NCBI GenBank assembly: GCA_002839375.1
Contig: PGXY01000003.1
Coordinates: 281,863 to 345,862, forward strand
Origin: Spirochaetae bacterium HGW-Spirochaetae-1
GTDB lineage: Bacteria; Spirochaetota; UBA4802; UBA5550
DNA: 64,000 bases
Direction of reading: 5' to 3'
Shown here: positions 43,868 to 53,917 of the stretch, in pieces
Position numbering within the stretch: the stretch's first letter is position 1
Layout: each line of letters opens with the position of its first letter
Program-made: the position numbers and the translations under genes
Notes under the pieces: model-generated
Databases searched by the model: none
Seen by the model: only the letters and a program-made list of their open reading frames with translations
Told to the model about the DNA's origin: nothing

Positions 43868-46267
43868 ATGTGCAAGCATCTATATCAGCGATACGGTATG
43901 GGAAACTCAGACGGTCGGAAAAAGAACATCTCAAAAAAGAAATCGCTTCCCGATGAGACCAATAATCTCACGGGGATCATCAACGACCTGTCCTTCAGCG
44001 GCACCGCTATTCATGACAGGGGAATTATCATTGATGTAAACGATGTTTTTTGCCGCATTACCGGTTACAGCCGTGAAGAACTTATCGGTGCCAGCGGTTT
44101 AATCGTTATTCCTCCACGGCATCATGAATTTGTAAAGAATTCAATCACATCAAATAAAAACGATAGGTTCATCACACAACTCCTGCGCAGGGACGGCACT
44201 ATTATCGATATTGAAGTGCAGAGAAAACCCATTAAGTATCAGGGCAAAATGTTGTCGCTAGTGGAATTCCACGATATCTCGTTAATACAGAAGATAAATG
44301 AAGAACTCAGGGAAAGTGAAAATAAATTCAGGCTTCTTTTTGAGAACATGATCGAGGGTGTGGCTCTCCATGAACTGGTTTATGACACTGACGGCATGCC
44401 GAAAGACTACCGTATTATTGAAGTCAATCCGGCCTTTGAAGATCATACCGGCATGACCGCAACCCAGGCCCGGGGATCCCTGGCCACGGCTTTTTATGGC
44501 ACCGGTGAGGCTCCCTATCTTGATGAATATGCCAATGTTGTTAAAAGTAAAACCCCCTTCAGTTTTGAGACCTATTTCACCCCTCAGAAAAAGCATTTTA
44601 AAATATCCTCCTTCCCCTTGAGCGCCACACGTTTTGCCACGGTTTTCGAAGATATAACGGACTATAAAACCATCATGGAAAACCTCAGGATCAGCCAGGA
44701 ACGCCTGAACCTGGCGCTGGAGGCGTCATCGGATGCCATATGGGACTGGGACCTGACTTCCAATACACTCTATTTCAGTCCTCAATGGTTCACCATGCTG
44801 GGCTATGAAGCCGACGAATATGAGACTTCCTATGACACCTGGAAGAGTCTCCTGCATCCCGATGATGTTTCCCAGGCCGAGGAGGAAGTGCATAAAACAA
44901 TTTCCTCACGCAACTTACCCTACAACATTGAGTTCCGCATGAAAACAAAAGACAACCAATGGAAATGGATACTGGACCGGGGCAAGGTGGTTGAATATGA
45001 CGAGAATGGCACTCCCCTGCGCTTTATCGGCACCCACACGGACCTCACGGAAATAAAAAGAGTCGAAGAGGAGAAGGCCCTCGTTGAACGGCAGCTCTTC
45101 CAGGCCCAGAAAATGGAAGCCATCGGCACACTGGCCGGGGGTCTGGCCCACGACTTCAACAATGTGCTGGGGGCCATGAAGGGCAGCCTGGATATCATGG
45201 AAACCTATCTCGGAAAGGAAAGTCTCAACAACGCCGACAAAATATTTAAATACCTGGGAACGGCCCAGTCCTCGTCACAGAGGGCGGCGGACATCATCAA
45301 AGATCTCATGGCGCTGTCACGCCTGGAAAAAGAACGCCACAATCCCGTTGAAATCAACCTCGCCCTGAAGCACATACTCCAAATCGCCAAAAACAGCTTT
45401 CCAAAATCCGTCAACCTTGATTTTCAATTCACTGAAAGCCCGATCTATGTCATGGGAGACCCGACCCAACTGGAGCAGGTGTTCCTGAATCTCTGCGTAA
45501 ATGCCTCCCATGCCATGACATTAATGCGGCCCGAAAATGACAGGGAGGGAGGTAACCTTAATATCAGTATCGATATACTCCACGCCGACGATGATTTCAT
45601 ACGAAATCATCCAGCTGCCCGGGCCGGAGAAACCTACACGGAGATAACAGTTTCCGACTCCGGTGTGGGTATAAATGATGATGATAAAAAAAGGATTTTC
45701 GAGCCCTTCTTCACCACCAAGGACAAGGACCAGGGAACCGGTCTCGGTCTGTCCATGGTATACAACATCGTCACATCCCATGATGGATTCCTGGGAGTAT
45801 ACTCCGAATCGGGACAGGGAACATCAATAAAGGTTTATCTCCCCCGGTTTACTGCCGACGATTCAGTCCTCAGACCGGCCAAAGAGACCAGGATATTCAG
45901 CGGAACCGGGAACATCCTGGTCATTGATGACGAGGAAAATATTCTGTCCGTGGCGCAGGAATTCCTTTCACAGTTCGGCTACACCACGATCCTGGCCCCG
46001 GGCCCACTGGAGGGACTGGATATCTACCGCAGAGATCATAGCGGCATCGACGCCGTAATCCTGGACCTGTCAATGCCGGTTATGTCGGGATATGATGTCT
46101 TCCTGGAATTGAGGAAGATCAATCCCCATGTTAAAGTCCTTTTATCCTCAGGTTTTTCCCACGACACCAGGGTAGGAAAACTGCTAAAAGAAGGGGCCAC
46201 AGGATTCATCGCCAAGCCCTATTCCCGATCCATGCTGTCAGAAAAAATCAAAGACGTCCTGAAATAA
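43868..46267 (+). CDS. Cytoplasmic PAS hybrid histidine kinase
   Basis: A 799-residue kinase without membrane segments. Order: PAS 1 (about 35-150; [19 protein letters not shown]), PAS 2 (about 155-275), PAS/PAC 3 (about 280-405; [16 protein letters not shown]), HisKA with the phospho-His in [10 protein letters not shown] (about 427), ATPase domain with N box [10 protein letters not shown]1 DSGVGI and G2 GTGLGLSM, then a REC receiver domain (about 680-799; phospho-Asp in VILDLSMP near 728; KPYS end). Redox or gas sensing by PAS is possible, but no ligand residue is clear. No output regulator nearby. It is divergent from hypA, with shared promoter region, so control of hydrogen metabolism is a fair but unproven idea. 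Confidence 0.93.
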   Translation: MCKHLYQRYGMGNSDGRKKNISKKKSLPDETNNLTGIINDLSFSGTAIHDRGIIIDVNDVFCRITGYSREELIGASGLIVIPPRHHEFVKNSITSNKNDRFITQLLRRDGTIIDIEVQRKPIKYQGKMLSLVEFHDISLIQKINEELRESENKFRLLFENMIEGVALHELVYDTDGMPKDYRIIEVNPAFEDHTGMTATQARGSLATAFYGTGEAPYLDEYANVVKSKTPFSFETYFTPQKKHFKISSFPLSATRFATVFEDITDYKTIMENLRISQERLNLALEASSDAIWDWDLTSNTLYFSPQWFTMLGYEADEYETSYDTWKSLLHPDDVSQAEEEVHKTISSRNLPYNIEFRMKTKDNQWKWILDRGKVVEYDENGTPLRFIGTHTDLTEIKRVEEEKALVERQLFQAQKMEAIGTLAGGLAHDFNNVLGAMKGSLDIMETYLGKESLNNADKIFKYLGTAQSSSQRAADIIKDLMALSRLEKERHNPVEINLALKHILQIAKNSFPKSVNLDFQFTESPIYVMGDPTQLEQVFLNLCVNASHAMTLMRPENDREGGNLNISIDILHADDDFIRNHPAARAGETYTEITVSDSGVGINDDDKKRIFEPFFTTKDKDQGTGLGLSMVYNIVTSHDGFLGVYSESGQGTSIKVYLPRFTADDSVLRPAKETRIFSGTGNILVIDDEENILSVAQEFLSQFGYTTILAPGPLEGLDIYRRDHSGIDAVILDLSMPVMSGYDVFLELRKINPHVKVLLSSGFSHDTRVGKLLKEGATGFIAKPYSRSMLSEKIKDVLK

Positions 46268-46301
46268 AAAAAGGCCGCCCGTTATGGACAGCCTTTTTTT
46301 T
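46266..46301. terminator. Bidirectional terminator
   Basis: AAAAAAAGGC (46266-46275) pairs with GCCTTTTTTT (46291-46300), giving T runs on both strands between the convergent hybrid kinase and hydrogenase genes. The GC core is short and interrupted. Confidence 0.6.
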
Positions 46302-46320
46302 CTATTTCAGGTAAAACCTG

Positions 46321-47901
46321 TCAGCACACTTTAAAAGTTCCTATTTCCTTATCGCCTTCAACAACGTGAACGGCACAGGCGATACAGGGATCGAATGACC
46401 TGACGACCCTCGCAGCCTCAATAGGATTGTTATTGTCGGCAATGGGAGTGCCCATCAATGCTTCCTCAACCGGTCCCTTTACGCCCCGGTCATCACGGGG
46501 TCCGCAGAACCAGGTTGTGGGAACAACACACTGATAGTTCTCGATCTTTTTGCCTTTAACAACGATCCAGTGTCCAAGAGCTCCCCTGGGTGCCTCGGTG
46601 ATACCCTCACCTTCGCCCACATCGGGAATGTCATAGGTCGATCTGGGCGCTCCGCCTTTTTCCAGTTCATCGAGCCAGCCATAGGCCTGCTTGGCGATAA
46701 GCTTACACTCGATCAGACGTGAAGCGTGACGACCCAGCACTGAGAAGGCAGCGGGAACGTCGGCATGAAAAATCTTCAGAACCGCATCGAGCTCATTTTT
46801 AACAGCTTTGTTCCCTGAAAGATAGGCAACGGCAACACGCGCAAGCGGACCCACTTCCATGGGAGCTTCGTTATATCTCGGAGCCTTGAGCCATGTATAG
46901 GCGCCGCCCTTCCTGGGATCGGGATTTGTCTCTCCCTTGAGAGGATGAAGATTGGACCCGGAATTATAGCGGGAGTATTTGACCTGCTCCCTTATTTTTG
47001 CCGAATCAAATTTTTCCAGCTTGGCGCCGCCGTAAACGACACCCTGCTCGAACATGTATTCCTTGCGGTCTTCGTCCTTGTCGAACACACCGTAGGAAAG
47101 GAAGTTGCTGTATTTACCAAGAGTAAAGTATTCCGGGAATGTTTTAGCCACGGCGATGATGTGGTCGGTATATGTTGTGTTAACAAACTTTTCCACTTCC
47201 TTCAGGAGCTTTTTGTACTCCCTGATATTGGAAGACGTGGGAACCTGGGTAACACCGCCGGGAACGAGCCCGATAGCGTGGGGAACGCGTCCACCGAAGA
47301 GGGTTACCATCTTGTGAGCCTTCATCCTGATATCCAGGGCCTTTACGTAGCCGGCTATCGCGCTGATGTTGGTTTCCACATCCTTGATATAGAATCCGCC
47401 GCCGTCAAGTCCACCGTATCTGGGGAGGAAGGGGCCGACCGTGGATATGGCATCAACCCTGCCCTTCTTCACCTGAAGCTCGTTCTTTGCCCACTCCTTC
47501 AGTTTGACAAGACCGGCATCGGAGCCCTTGTACTGAAGAATTGCCGTAATGTCGACGAAGTCCAGAGCGGCAAGATGATAGAAATGCAGTATATGAGACT
47601 GCAGATAGTTCGCCGCCAGAATAAGATTCCTGAGAATCCGTCCGTTTTTGTTCGGTTTGATTCCGAAGGCGTCATCGAGACATTTGCTGGACGCCAGACC
47701 GTGGGAAATGGGACAGACACCACAAATCCTCTGGGTAATCTGGTTGGCATCAACGGGGTTTCTTCCCTTAAGAATCATCTCAAAGCCACGGAACATGTCA
47801 CCCCGGCTCTTTGCATCAACAACCTTTCCATTTTGTACATCCAGTTCTATGGAGAGATGACCTTCTATCCTGGTAATGGGATCAAGCAATACTTTAGCCA
47901 T
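46321..47901 (-). CDS. [NiFe] hydrogenase large subunit
   Basis: Catalytic subunit carrying the NiFe site of a respiratory-type (group 1-like) hydrogenase. The 526-residue protein has L1 motif RICGVCPISH (Cys60, Cys63) and L2 motif DPCIACAVH (Cys506, Cys509), followed by a 14-residue tail that the maturation protease removes after His512. The start at 47901 is set by GGAGG 8 bp upstream and an 8-bp overlap with the small-subunit stop; an earlier Met is in frame but worse. It lacks its own Tat signal, so it is exported with the small subunit. Confidence 0.95.
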   Translation of the reverse strand: MAKVLLDPITRIEGHLSIELDVQNGKVVDAKSRGDMFRGFEMILKGRNPVDANQITQRICGVCPISHGLASSKCLDDAFGIKPNKNGRILRNLILAANYLQSHILHFYHLAALDFVDITAILQYKGSDAGLVKLKEWAKNELQVKKGRVDAISTVGPFLPRYGGLDGGGFYIKDVETNISAIAGYVKALDIRMKAHKMVTLFGGRVPHAIGLVPGGVTQVPTSSNIREYKKLLKEVEKFVNTTYTDHIIAVAKTFPEYFTLGKYSNFLSYGVFDKDEDRKEYMFEQGVVYGGAKLEKFDSAKIREQVKYSRYNSGSNLHPLKGETNPDPRKGGAYTWLKAPRYNEAPMEVGPLARVAVAYLSGNKAVKNELDAVLKIFHADVPAAFSVLGRHASRLIECKLIAKQAYGWLDELEKGGAPRSTYDIPDVGEGEGITEAPRGALGHWIVVKGKKIENYQCVVPTTWFCGPRDDRGVKGPVEEALMGTPIADNNNPIEAARVVRSFDPCIACAVHVVEGDKEIGTFKVC

Positions 47902-48901
47902 TGATGACACCTCCATCTTTCAATTTGAGTATTGTATCTCGAACTTCCTGGTGTTCGATTTTATTAATTTCATCGAGGCTCGCGCTGAGATGTTTATAAA
48001 TGCCGCGTTTGCCGTAATCGGGGAAGACGTTTTCAGTACAGCCGATACATCCGGCGCCGCTCTGGGTGCATGAATTAGTTCCATCCAACCATTTCCTGGT
48101 GGGGATATCACATCCCGAATCCATACCGAGGCAGCCCAGGTTGTAAAGGCATCCCTCATCACCCCAATGCTTCGCGAATCTTCCCATCTTGTAGTAGCTG
48201 AGACGCTCGCACTGCTCGTGTACTGTTTTTCCGTAATACATGAGAGGCCTGTTCTGCTCGTCCAGGGCAGGAATGCCCTTCAGAAGCACGTGCAGCAGTG
48301 TTCCCACGATCCAGTCCGGATGGGGAGGACAGCCGCCGATATTGATGATGGTTTTATCCGGGAGAATTTCCGCCAGGGCTTTTGCGCCTGTGGGATTATC
48401 TCCCGTGGCCCTGATCTCGGCGCCGGGTATGCCGCCGCCCGTGGCGCAGGTTCCCACGGCAACGACCGCGATGGCGTTTTTGCCCAGTTCCTCGACCCAT
48501 GTGCGGGCACCCACGGGTCGTCCGTTAAGTTCGCCCACAGTGCAATATGATTCGTCCTTCGTCGGTATTGATCCCTCGACGATAAGAACGAAATCCTTTC
48601 TGTTCTTCTTAACCGCTTCTTCAAGAACATTGATGGCCACATCTCCCGTGGCCCCCATCAGTGTCTGGTGATAATTAAGACTGATATATTCAGTAATCAC
48701 CGAAACGATATCAGGGTTTACCTTATTCAATAATGATACAGAACATCCTGAACACGACTGAGCCTGTATCCAGATGACAGGTGTTCTGGCCGAGGCTTTT
48801 TCTATGGCCTTTTTACATCCCTGCAGAATGACACCGGGAAATGCAAAAGCTGCTGTTGTGCCGCCCATGATTTTCAGGAAATCCCGCCTGTTTAATGACA
48901 T
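47894..48901 (-). CDS. [NiFe] hydrogenase small subunit with Tat signal
   Basis: Iron-sulfur subunit passing electrons from the NiFe site. The 335-residue precursor begins with a Tat signal (RRDFLK, residues 5-10) and a hydrophobic core; residue Cys29 in VILQGC resembles a lipobox, so it may be lipidated. The proximal-cluster motif is SCSGCSVS (Cys50, Cys53), with further Cys in GTCATGGG, GGCPPHPD and the C-terminal CDIPTRKW...CTQSGAGCIGC region. No C-terminal membrane anchor, unlike HyaA/HybO types; more like soluble periplasmic HynB-type enzymes. Confidence 0.95.
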   Translation of the reverse strand: MSLNRRDFLKIMGGTTAAFAFPGVILQGCKKAIEKASARTPVIWIQAQSCSGCSVSLLNKVNPDIVSVITEYISLNYHQTLMGATGDVAINVLEEAVKKNRKDFVLIVEGSIPTKDESYCTVGELNGRPVGARTWVEELGKNAIAVVAVGTCATGGGIPGAEIRATGDNPTGAKALAEILPDKTIINIGGCPPHPDWIVGTLLHVLLKGIPALDEQNRPLMYYGKTVHEQCERLSYYKMGRFAKHWGDEGCLYNLGCLGMDSGCDIPTRKWLDGTNSCTQSGAGCIGCTENVFPDYGKRGIYKHLSASLDEINKIEHQEVRDTILKLKDGGVING

Positions 48902-48915
48902 AAAATCCTCCTTTT

Positions 48916-49398
48916 TTAATGAGTTGCCGCTTCAAGAATCAGCTCGACAACCCGTGGTATAGATTTCTTTACAGAATCACTGGTACCTATCTCCAGCGTT
49001 TGTATATCTTCGGGCACGATCCCTATTATCTCGATGACCGGATCGTCTCCCATTAGTTGCAGGTGTCTGATGAGCTCCTTGACCCCCACTTCATGCAATG
49101 AAAACTTTTCTTTTGACTGCGCCAGATGTTCGGGAGTAAATCGGTAAACACTGCCCGGGACATCATCAACTTTCAGCGCATCAACGATGATTATTTTTTT
49201 TCTGCCTTTCATGATGGGCACCAGATCATAGCCGGCTGTTCCACCATCAACAATTTCCACGTACCGGGGAACCGTTGTTCCGGTTTCGTTCATGTAATTC
49301 ACGACATGAACACCCACGCCGTCATCCTTTTGAAGGAGATTGCCGATTCCCAGTACAAGTACATCACACAATACAGTTTGCATATCCCGTGTTGCCAT
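48916..49398 (-). CDS. Hydrogenase maturation protease
   Basis: HyaD/HybD-type endopeptidase that trims the large-subunit C-terminus after nickel insertion. About 160 residues from the ATG at 49398, which overlaps the cytochrome stop (TAATG). Motifs: LVLGIGNLLQKDDGVGVHV, where the usual metal-binding Glu of D-E-G is Asp26 here; IVDALKV (Asp) and LHEVGV (His) supply the other two nickel-sensing ligands. Starts at 49407 or 49383 are also possible, the latter with a GGGA ribosome site. Confidence 0.9.
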   Translation of the reverse strand: MATRDMQTVLCDVLVLGIGNLLQKDDGVGVHVVNYMNETGTTVPRYVEIVDGGTAGYDLVPIMKGRKKIIIVDALKVDDVPGSVYRFTPEHLAQSKEKFSLHEVGVKELIRHLQLMGDDPVIEIIGIVPEDIQTLEIGTSDSVKKSIPRVVELILEAATH

Positions 49399-49781
49399 TA
49401 ATGACATTCAAAACACTGCTGCGGACCGTCCTTCTTTGCGATATGACAGTCAACGCAGAGGCCATGCATGGTTTCATAGCCGTTATCGCCCTTATGACAG
49501 ACTGCACACTGCTTTATCCTGTCGGCATTGGCATTCTTGTGATGGCAGTCAATACATTTCATGCCCATATCCTCGTGGGTCTTATGGGAGAAGGTAACGA
49601 CGCCGAGCTGGCTCTTCATGGGAGAAATACCATCAGCAGCTACGGCAAATTTTGTGGTTTTGGTAATGGTCACCATGTTAGGATATTTCCCCCCCGCATC
49701 CCAGGGGTCCAGGCTGCAGGCCGTACTTATAAGTATGAGTATAGCGGTTATGGCCGCCGGTACACGACGATGAAGTCTCAC
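49398..49781 (-). CDS. Tetraheme cytochrome c3-like lipoprotein
   Basis: A 127-residue precursor with signal peptide and lipobox ISTAC (Cys22). The mature part has four CxxCH heme sites (CIDCH, CAVCH, CVDCH, CFECH) plus extra His residues (FSHKTH, CHHKN) that can be the distal ligands, the class III cytochrome c pattern. It is the first gene of the hydrogenase operon, so it probably takes electrons from, or gives them to, the periplasmic hydrogenase. GTG start with GGAGGA 5 bp upstream. Confidence 0.92.
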   Translation of the reverse strand: MRLHRRVPAAITAILILISTACSLDPWDAGGKYPNMVTITKTTKFAVAADGISPMKSQLGVVTFSHKTHEDMGMKCIDCHHKNANADRIKQCAVCHKGDNGYETMHGLCVDCHIAKKDGPQQCFECH

Positions 49782-49923
49782 GGTTCTCCTCCATTTATTT
49801 TTTTTGCGGTTATCCGCATTTTATGTGCAAGAGTGGTGCTACGAAATCACCAATGATACCAATAGTGTTTTTGGATTTTGCGGGCAAATAGACGGGATTA
49901 TGTTAAATAACGAAAATTGAATA

Positions 49924-49951
49924 TTCATATACCGGACATTGTTTTTGTCAA
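49924..49951 (-). promoter_or_regulatory. Promoter of the hydrogenase operon
   Basis: Minus strand TTGACA (49951-49946), 16-bp spacer, TATGAA (49929-49924). Leader of about 135 nt before the cytochrome GTG. The rest of the 49782-50199 gap holds AT-rich sequence and no gene I could support. Confidence 0.55.
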
Positions 49952-50199
49952 TCTTTTTGCGAGAAAATCCTAAATTTAAGAACATCTAAATCAATCCAGT
50001 AATACTTCAATCCTTTTTTATTATTTTTTGTAATTTTTTGTAATTTTTGTCACAAGAAGACAGACATTGCGTATTTATTCCCTGTCTGCATGTACTGCCT
50101 GAATATCCAGACTCCAGCAACAGTATACGACACGCCATGGCTTATTTCCAAAAAAAAAATAAGGTGGGAGAAAAATGTTTTTCCAGGCCGGTGGTCCAG

Positions 50200-52905
50200 T
50201 CAGTGCGCCTCCTCCCAGTTGTTTCCCCATCCCGTGTCCACCACGATGGGTACCTGAAGATCCAGTGCGTGCTCCATCTTGTCCACCACGATGGATTCCA
50301 CCTCGACCTTCTCGTCTTCGTGGACCTCGAAAACCAGTTCATCGTGAACCTGCATGATCATGCGGGACCTTAGCCCCTTCTTATTGAACTCTCCTGCGAT
50401 GTTAATCATGGCAATCTTTATCATATCGGCTGATGTTCCCTGGATAGGGGTATTGATCGCAACCCTCTCGGCCCCCTCACGCCTGAAGACCGTGTCGGAC
50501 CCTATATCGGGGATGAGCCTTTTTCGTCCAAGAAGGGTTTTCACATATCCATGCTCCCTGGCGAAGGCGATTGTGTCGTCCATGTATTTTCTGAAACCGG
50601 GATAGGTTTCAAAATATCGCCGTATGAATTCGGCCGCCTCCTTAAAGTCTATCTCGGCCTGCTGTGAAAGACCATAAGGAGATACGCCGTAGATGGTGGC
50701 GAAATTGACAACCTTGGCCTTCCTGCGCATGTCGGGAGTCACGGCGTCTATTGCGCATCCGAAGACCGACGAGGCAGTCAGGCTGTGAATATCAATGCCC
50801 TCCTTGAAGGCCCTGATCATATTTTCATCCATGGAAAGGTGGGCTGCCAGCCGCAGTTCTATCTGCGAATAATCGGCCGCCAGCATGACGAAGCCCGGTT
50901 CAGCCGTGAATCCCTTGCGAATATTCTTGCCGAAATCATCGCGCACCGGTATATTCTGCAGATTGGGGTCCGACGAGGAAAGTCGTCCCGTGGCCACAAC
51001 GGTCTGGTTGTACGATGTGTGTATCCTGCCGGTTTTCGGGTTTATAAGCTTCGGCAGAGTGTCGATATAGGTGCTCTTGAGTTTACTCAGGGTCCGGTAC
51101 GCGATCAGGTTATCGACAATGGCGTGATGGCCCCGAAGAGACTCCAGGACAGTTATATCCGTTGAAAAGCCCGTCTTGGTCTTTTTCACGGGCTTGAGCC
51201 CCAGCTTCTCGAAAAGTATGGCCGCCAGCTCGCGCGTTGAATTAATATTGAAGGTCTGGCCCGCTTCATGGTAGATATTCTCTTCAACCTCGGCAAGCAT
51301 GGCATCGTTCTTCCTGGCTAGACCGGAAAAATATTCCGCATCGATTTTCACGCCCGCCTGTTCCATGTCGGCAAGAATGGTTACCAGCTTCATCTCCACG
51401 TCGAAAAAAAGACTCTCCAGTTTTTCTTCAGCAAGCTGCCCGCTGAACAGCTTATAGAGACGGTATGTGATATCGGCATCCTCAATTGCATATTCGGCCA
51501 GCCTGTCCAGGGGAACCTCCCATACCGGCACGGCATTTTTCCCTGTTCCCGTGAGCTCCTTGAAGGTTATCGTCCGGTAATTGAGATGATGCTCTGCCAT
51601 GTCGTCAAGATTATGCCGGCGCTCCGTGGGATTGAGAAGATAGGAGGCCACCATGGTATCGAACCAGACCCCCTTGAGCTCAATACCGTTATTTCTGAAA
51701 ACGATGAGATCATACTTGATATTCTGGCCTATTTTTTTTATCGTCTCATCCTCCAGGAGGGGTTTCAGAAGTTTGATGGACAGGACCGGATCGGGATACT
51801 CTTCACTGAAAAGTCCCCGGCTCTGCATGGGAACATACCAGCCGGCACGTTCCTCTACCGAAAAGGACATGCCCACCAGTTCGGCCTCAACGGGTGATAT
51901 GGAGGTGGTCTCCGTATCGACGGAGACCTCCCGGGCCTTCTCTATGGCAGAAACAAGGTCCCTGAGATCGGCCTCGCTGCGGACAATACGGTAATCCTTT
52001 TTCCCCGTAGTGGCATTGGCGGCAGGTTTTATCTCATCACTGCCGAAAAAATCACGGATGATACCGTTCATCTCCATGGAGCCGAAATATTCCCTGGCCT
52101 TATCGGACCGGATATCGGGAAGAGCATGGCTGTCCAGTTCCCCCGGTATCTCAACATCGCGCCTGATGGTAACCAGGTCCCTGCTCAGGAAGGCCATGTC
52201 ATGGTCGTGAACGAGTTGCTCCTTCACCTTCCCTTTCAGGTCATCGATGTGCGCATAGATGTTTTCCAGTGTGCCATATTCAGTTATGAGCTTCAGGGCC
52301 GTCTTCTCGCCGATCCCCTTAACGCCGGGAATATTGTCCGATGAATCACCCGTGAGGGCCATATAGTCGATGACCTGGCCAGGACGTATCCCCAGTTTTT
52401 CCTCCACGGCCTTTTCATCGTAAATTTCATATTCGGTTATGCCCTTTTTATTGGCATAGATGAGCACATTCTCCCTCACGAGCTGGTAGGCATCCTTGTC
52501 ACCCGTGACTAGAACAACCTCAGTTTCGCCCCGGGCGTACTTTTCCACGATGGTCCCCAGAATGTCATCGGCCTCGTAATCGGGATGCTCCAGCGTTTCT
52601 ATCCCCATGACCGCCACCATGTCCTTTATCTCGCCGATCTGGCTGCGCAGGTCGTCGGGCATCTTCTCACGATTGGCCTTGTATTCGGCATACATACCGA
52701 ACCTGAAGGATTTTTTCGGTGGATCAAAGGCAACGACTATATAGTCGGGCTTCTGTTCATCCATCAGTTTATACAGCATGCGGGCAAAGCCGAAAATGGC
52801 CGATACATTCTGGCCCCGGGAATTTGTCAGTGGGTTTTTCAGGAAGGCGAAGTAAGCCCGGTAACACAGGGCATGGCCGTCGATAACAAAGAGTCTTTTC
52901 TTCAC
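50200..52905 (-). CDS. polA: DNA polymerase I
   Basis: Repair and Okazaki-fragment polymerase. The 901-residue protein has the 5'-3' exonuclease domain (about 1-290; LFVIDGHALCYRAYFAF.., EADDILGT), an apparently active 3'-5' proofreading domain (SVDTETTS, about 333; GQNIKYDLIVF; YAIEDADITYRL), and the polymerase domain with motif A ADYSQIELRLAAH, motif B RRKAKVVNFATIYGVS and motif C MQVHDELVFEV. The GTG at 52905 is chosen as start because GAGGAG lies 7 bp before it; the ATG at 52923 would overlap that ribosome site. Confidence 0.95.
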   Translation of the reverse strand: MKKRLFVIDGHALCYRAYFAFLKNPLTNSRGQNVSAIFGFARMLYKLMDEQKPDYIVVAFDPPKKSFRFGMYAEYKANREKMPDDLRSQIGEIKDMVAVMGIETLEHPDYEADDILGTIVEKYARGETEVVLVTGDKDAYQLVRENVLIYANKKGITEYEIYDEKAVEEKLGIRPGQVIDYMALTGDSSDNIPGVKGIGEKTALKLITEYGTLENIYAHIDDLKGKVKEQLVHDHDMAFLSRDLVTIRRDVEIPGELDSHALPDIRSDKAREYFGSMEMNGIIRDFFGSDEIKPAANATTGKKDYRIVRSEADLRDLVSAIEKAREVSVDTETTSISPVEAELVGMSFSVEERAGWYVPMQSRGLFSEEYPDPVLSIKLLKPLLEDETIKKIGQNIKYDLIVFRNNGIELKGVWFDTMVASYLLNPTERRHNLDDMAEHHLNYRTITFKELTGTGKNAVPVWEVPLDRLAEYAIEDADITYRLYKLFSGQLAEEKLESLFFDVEMKLVTILADMEQAGVKIDAEYFSGLARKNDAMLAEVEENIYHEAGQTFNINSTRELAAILFEKLGLKPVKKTKTGFSTDITVLESLRGHHAIVDNLIAYRTLSKLKSTYIDTLPKLINPKTGRIHTSYNQTVVATGRLSSSDPNLQNIPVRDDFGKNIRKGFTAEPGFVMLAADYSQIELRLAAHLSMDENMIRAFKEGIDIHSLTASSVFGCAIDAVTPDMRRKAKVVNFATIYGVSPYGLSQQAEIDFKEAAEFIRRYFETYPGFRKYMDDTIAFAREHGYVKTLLGRKRLIPDIGSDTVFRREGAERVAINTPIQGTSADMIKIAMINIAGEFNKKGLRSRMIMQVHDELVFEVHEDEKVEVESIVVDKMEHALDLQVPIVVDTGWGNNWEEAH

Positions 52906-52944
52906 GGGTATTCTCCTCAGCAAATTAAAAAAAAGCAGTGTGGT

Positions 52945-53238
52945 TTACTTTATGATTTTGTCCAGCTTTTCGCCGAGTTCATCGATCTTTTTCTTAAGAT
53001 CATTGAATTCATCCTTTGATACAAAACCCAGCTTGCCGGAAAAATCCTTCAGATTCTGTTTCGCTTTTTCCACTTCCTCATCCAGTTTCGTTTTCATGGT
53101 TTCTTTCTTCTGCTGGATCTTCTCCTCGAATTCCTTGTACCGTTCATCACGCTTCTGCTTGAAATCATCGGCCTTTTGTTCGATCTCCTCACCGGCCGAA
53201 AACAACAATATGGCGATATCCTTTAAAAAATTTCCCAT
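52945..53238 (-). CDS. Small phasin-like coiled-coil protein
   Basis: A 97-residue protein with a short hydrophobic start (FLKDIAILLFSAG), a long charged helix of Lys/Glu heptads and an end of VSKDEFNDLKKKIDELGEKL, the pattern seen in the small PhaF/phasin-superfamily proteins of many bacteria. GGGGAGG lies 5-6 bp before the ATG at 53238. It could coat a granule or bind DNA or membrane; no PHA genes are in the window. Just upstream of polA. Confidence 0.7.
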   Translation of the reverse strand: MGNFLKDIAILLFSAGEEIEQKADDFKQKRDERYKEFEEKIQQKKETMKTKLDEEVEKAKQNLKDFSGKLGFVSKDEFNDLKKKIDELGEKLDKIIK

Positions 53239-53408
53239 AATTACCTCCCCTTTTATAGTATCAATATATATGATCCCATGTTTATTAAAAGTTACAGCAT
53301 GACCTATTGTACAACAACCATATGACGATTTCAATTCAATAATATCCATGCAGAAACTCAAGGTGAAGTGCGATGCGGGCTTTATAAAACACGCCTACAA
53401 CCTGACCC

Positions 53409-53909
53409 TCATCGGAGAGTCAAACGGGCTATCAGTTCGCCGTGATGCGGATATCGGGCCAGCAGGAATTCCCTGTCACCCAGTTCAAAATCGCTGAAAT
53501 CAAAACCGGGCATCACGGAGCACCCCATCAACGCGTATCCGCTTTCGTCCACAACTTCCGCTGCGAACCAGGTATTCTTTCGTATGACAACCTGGAATGA
53601 TTCCTCTTCGGTCATGCAGCCACCCAGGCGGTGGGCGGCATATACACCCTTTTCATCAATGCAGTGGACAACCAGCGGGGAACCGCTGTAGAAATGCCAT
53701 ATCTCATCGGATTTGAGGCGGTGAAAATGGGAATATTCCGCTGACGGCAGAAGAAAATAAATGGAGGTGCCGAAGGCCCGGCTCCCGGAATAGCGAGACG
53801 GGAGAGCCTCACCGGCAATGGTTTCATCGGAGCGGTATATCTCCCGGTAGTATCCCCCTTCGGGGTGCCTCACCAGACCGAGATTTTCGACAATATCCCG
53901 CCATTCCAT
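53409..53909 (-). CDS. DUF985-type cupin protein
   Basis: A 166-residue cupin-fold protein with the DUF985 signature: HPEGGYYREIYRS (about 15-27), SIYFLLPSAEYSHFHRLKSDEIWHFY split over about 49-73, and VMPGFDFSDFELG near the end. The His residues in the SHFHRL segment could bind a metal. Enzymatic role unknown. Followed upstream by the cNMP-binding gene at 8 bp, probably one transcript. Confidence 0.88.
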   Translation of the reverse strand: MEWRDIVENLGLVRHPEGGYYREIYRSDETIAGEALPSRYSGSRAFGTSIYFLLPSAEYSHFHRLKSDEIWHFYSGSPLVVHCIDEKGVYAAHRLGGCMTEEESFQVVIRKNTWFAAEVVDESGYALMGCSVMPGFDFSDFELGDREFLLARYPHHGELIARLTLR

Positions 53910-53917
53910 CTCATCGC

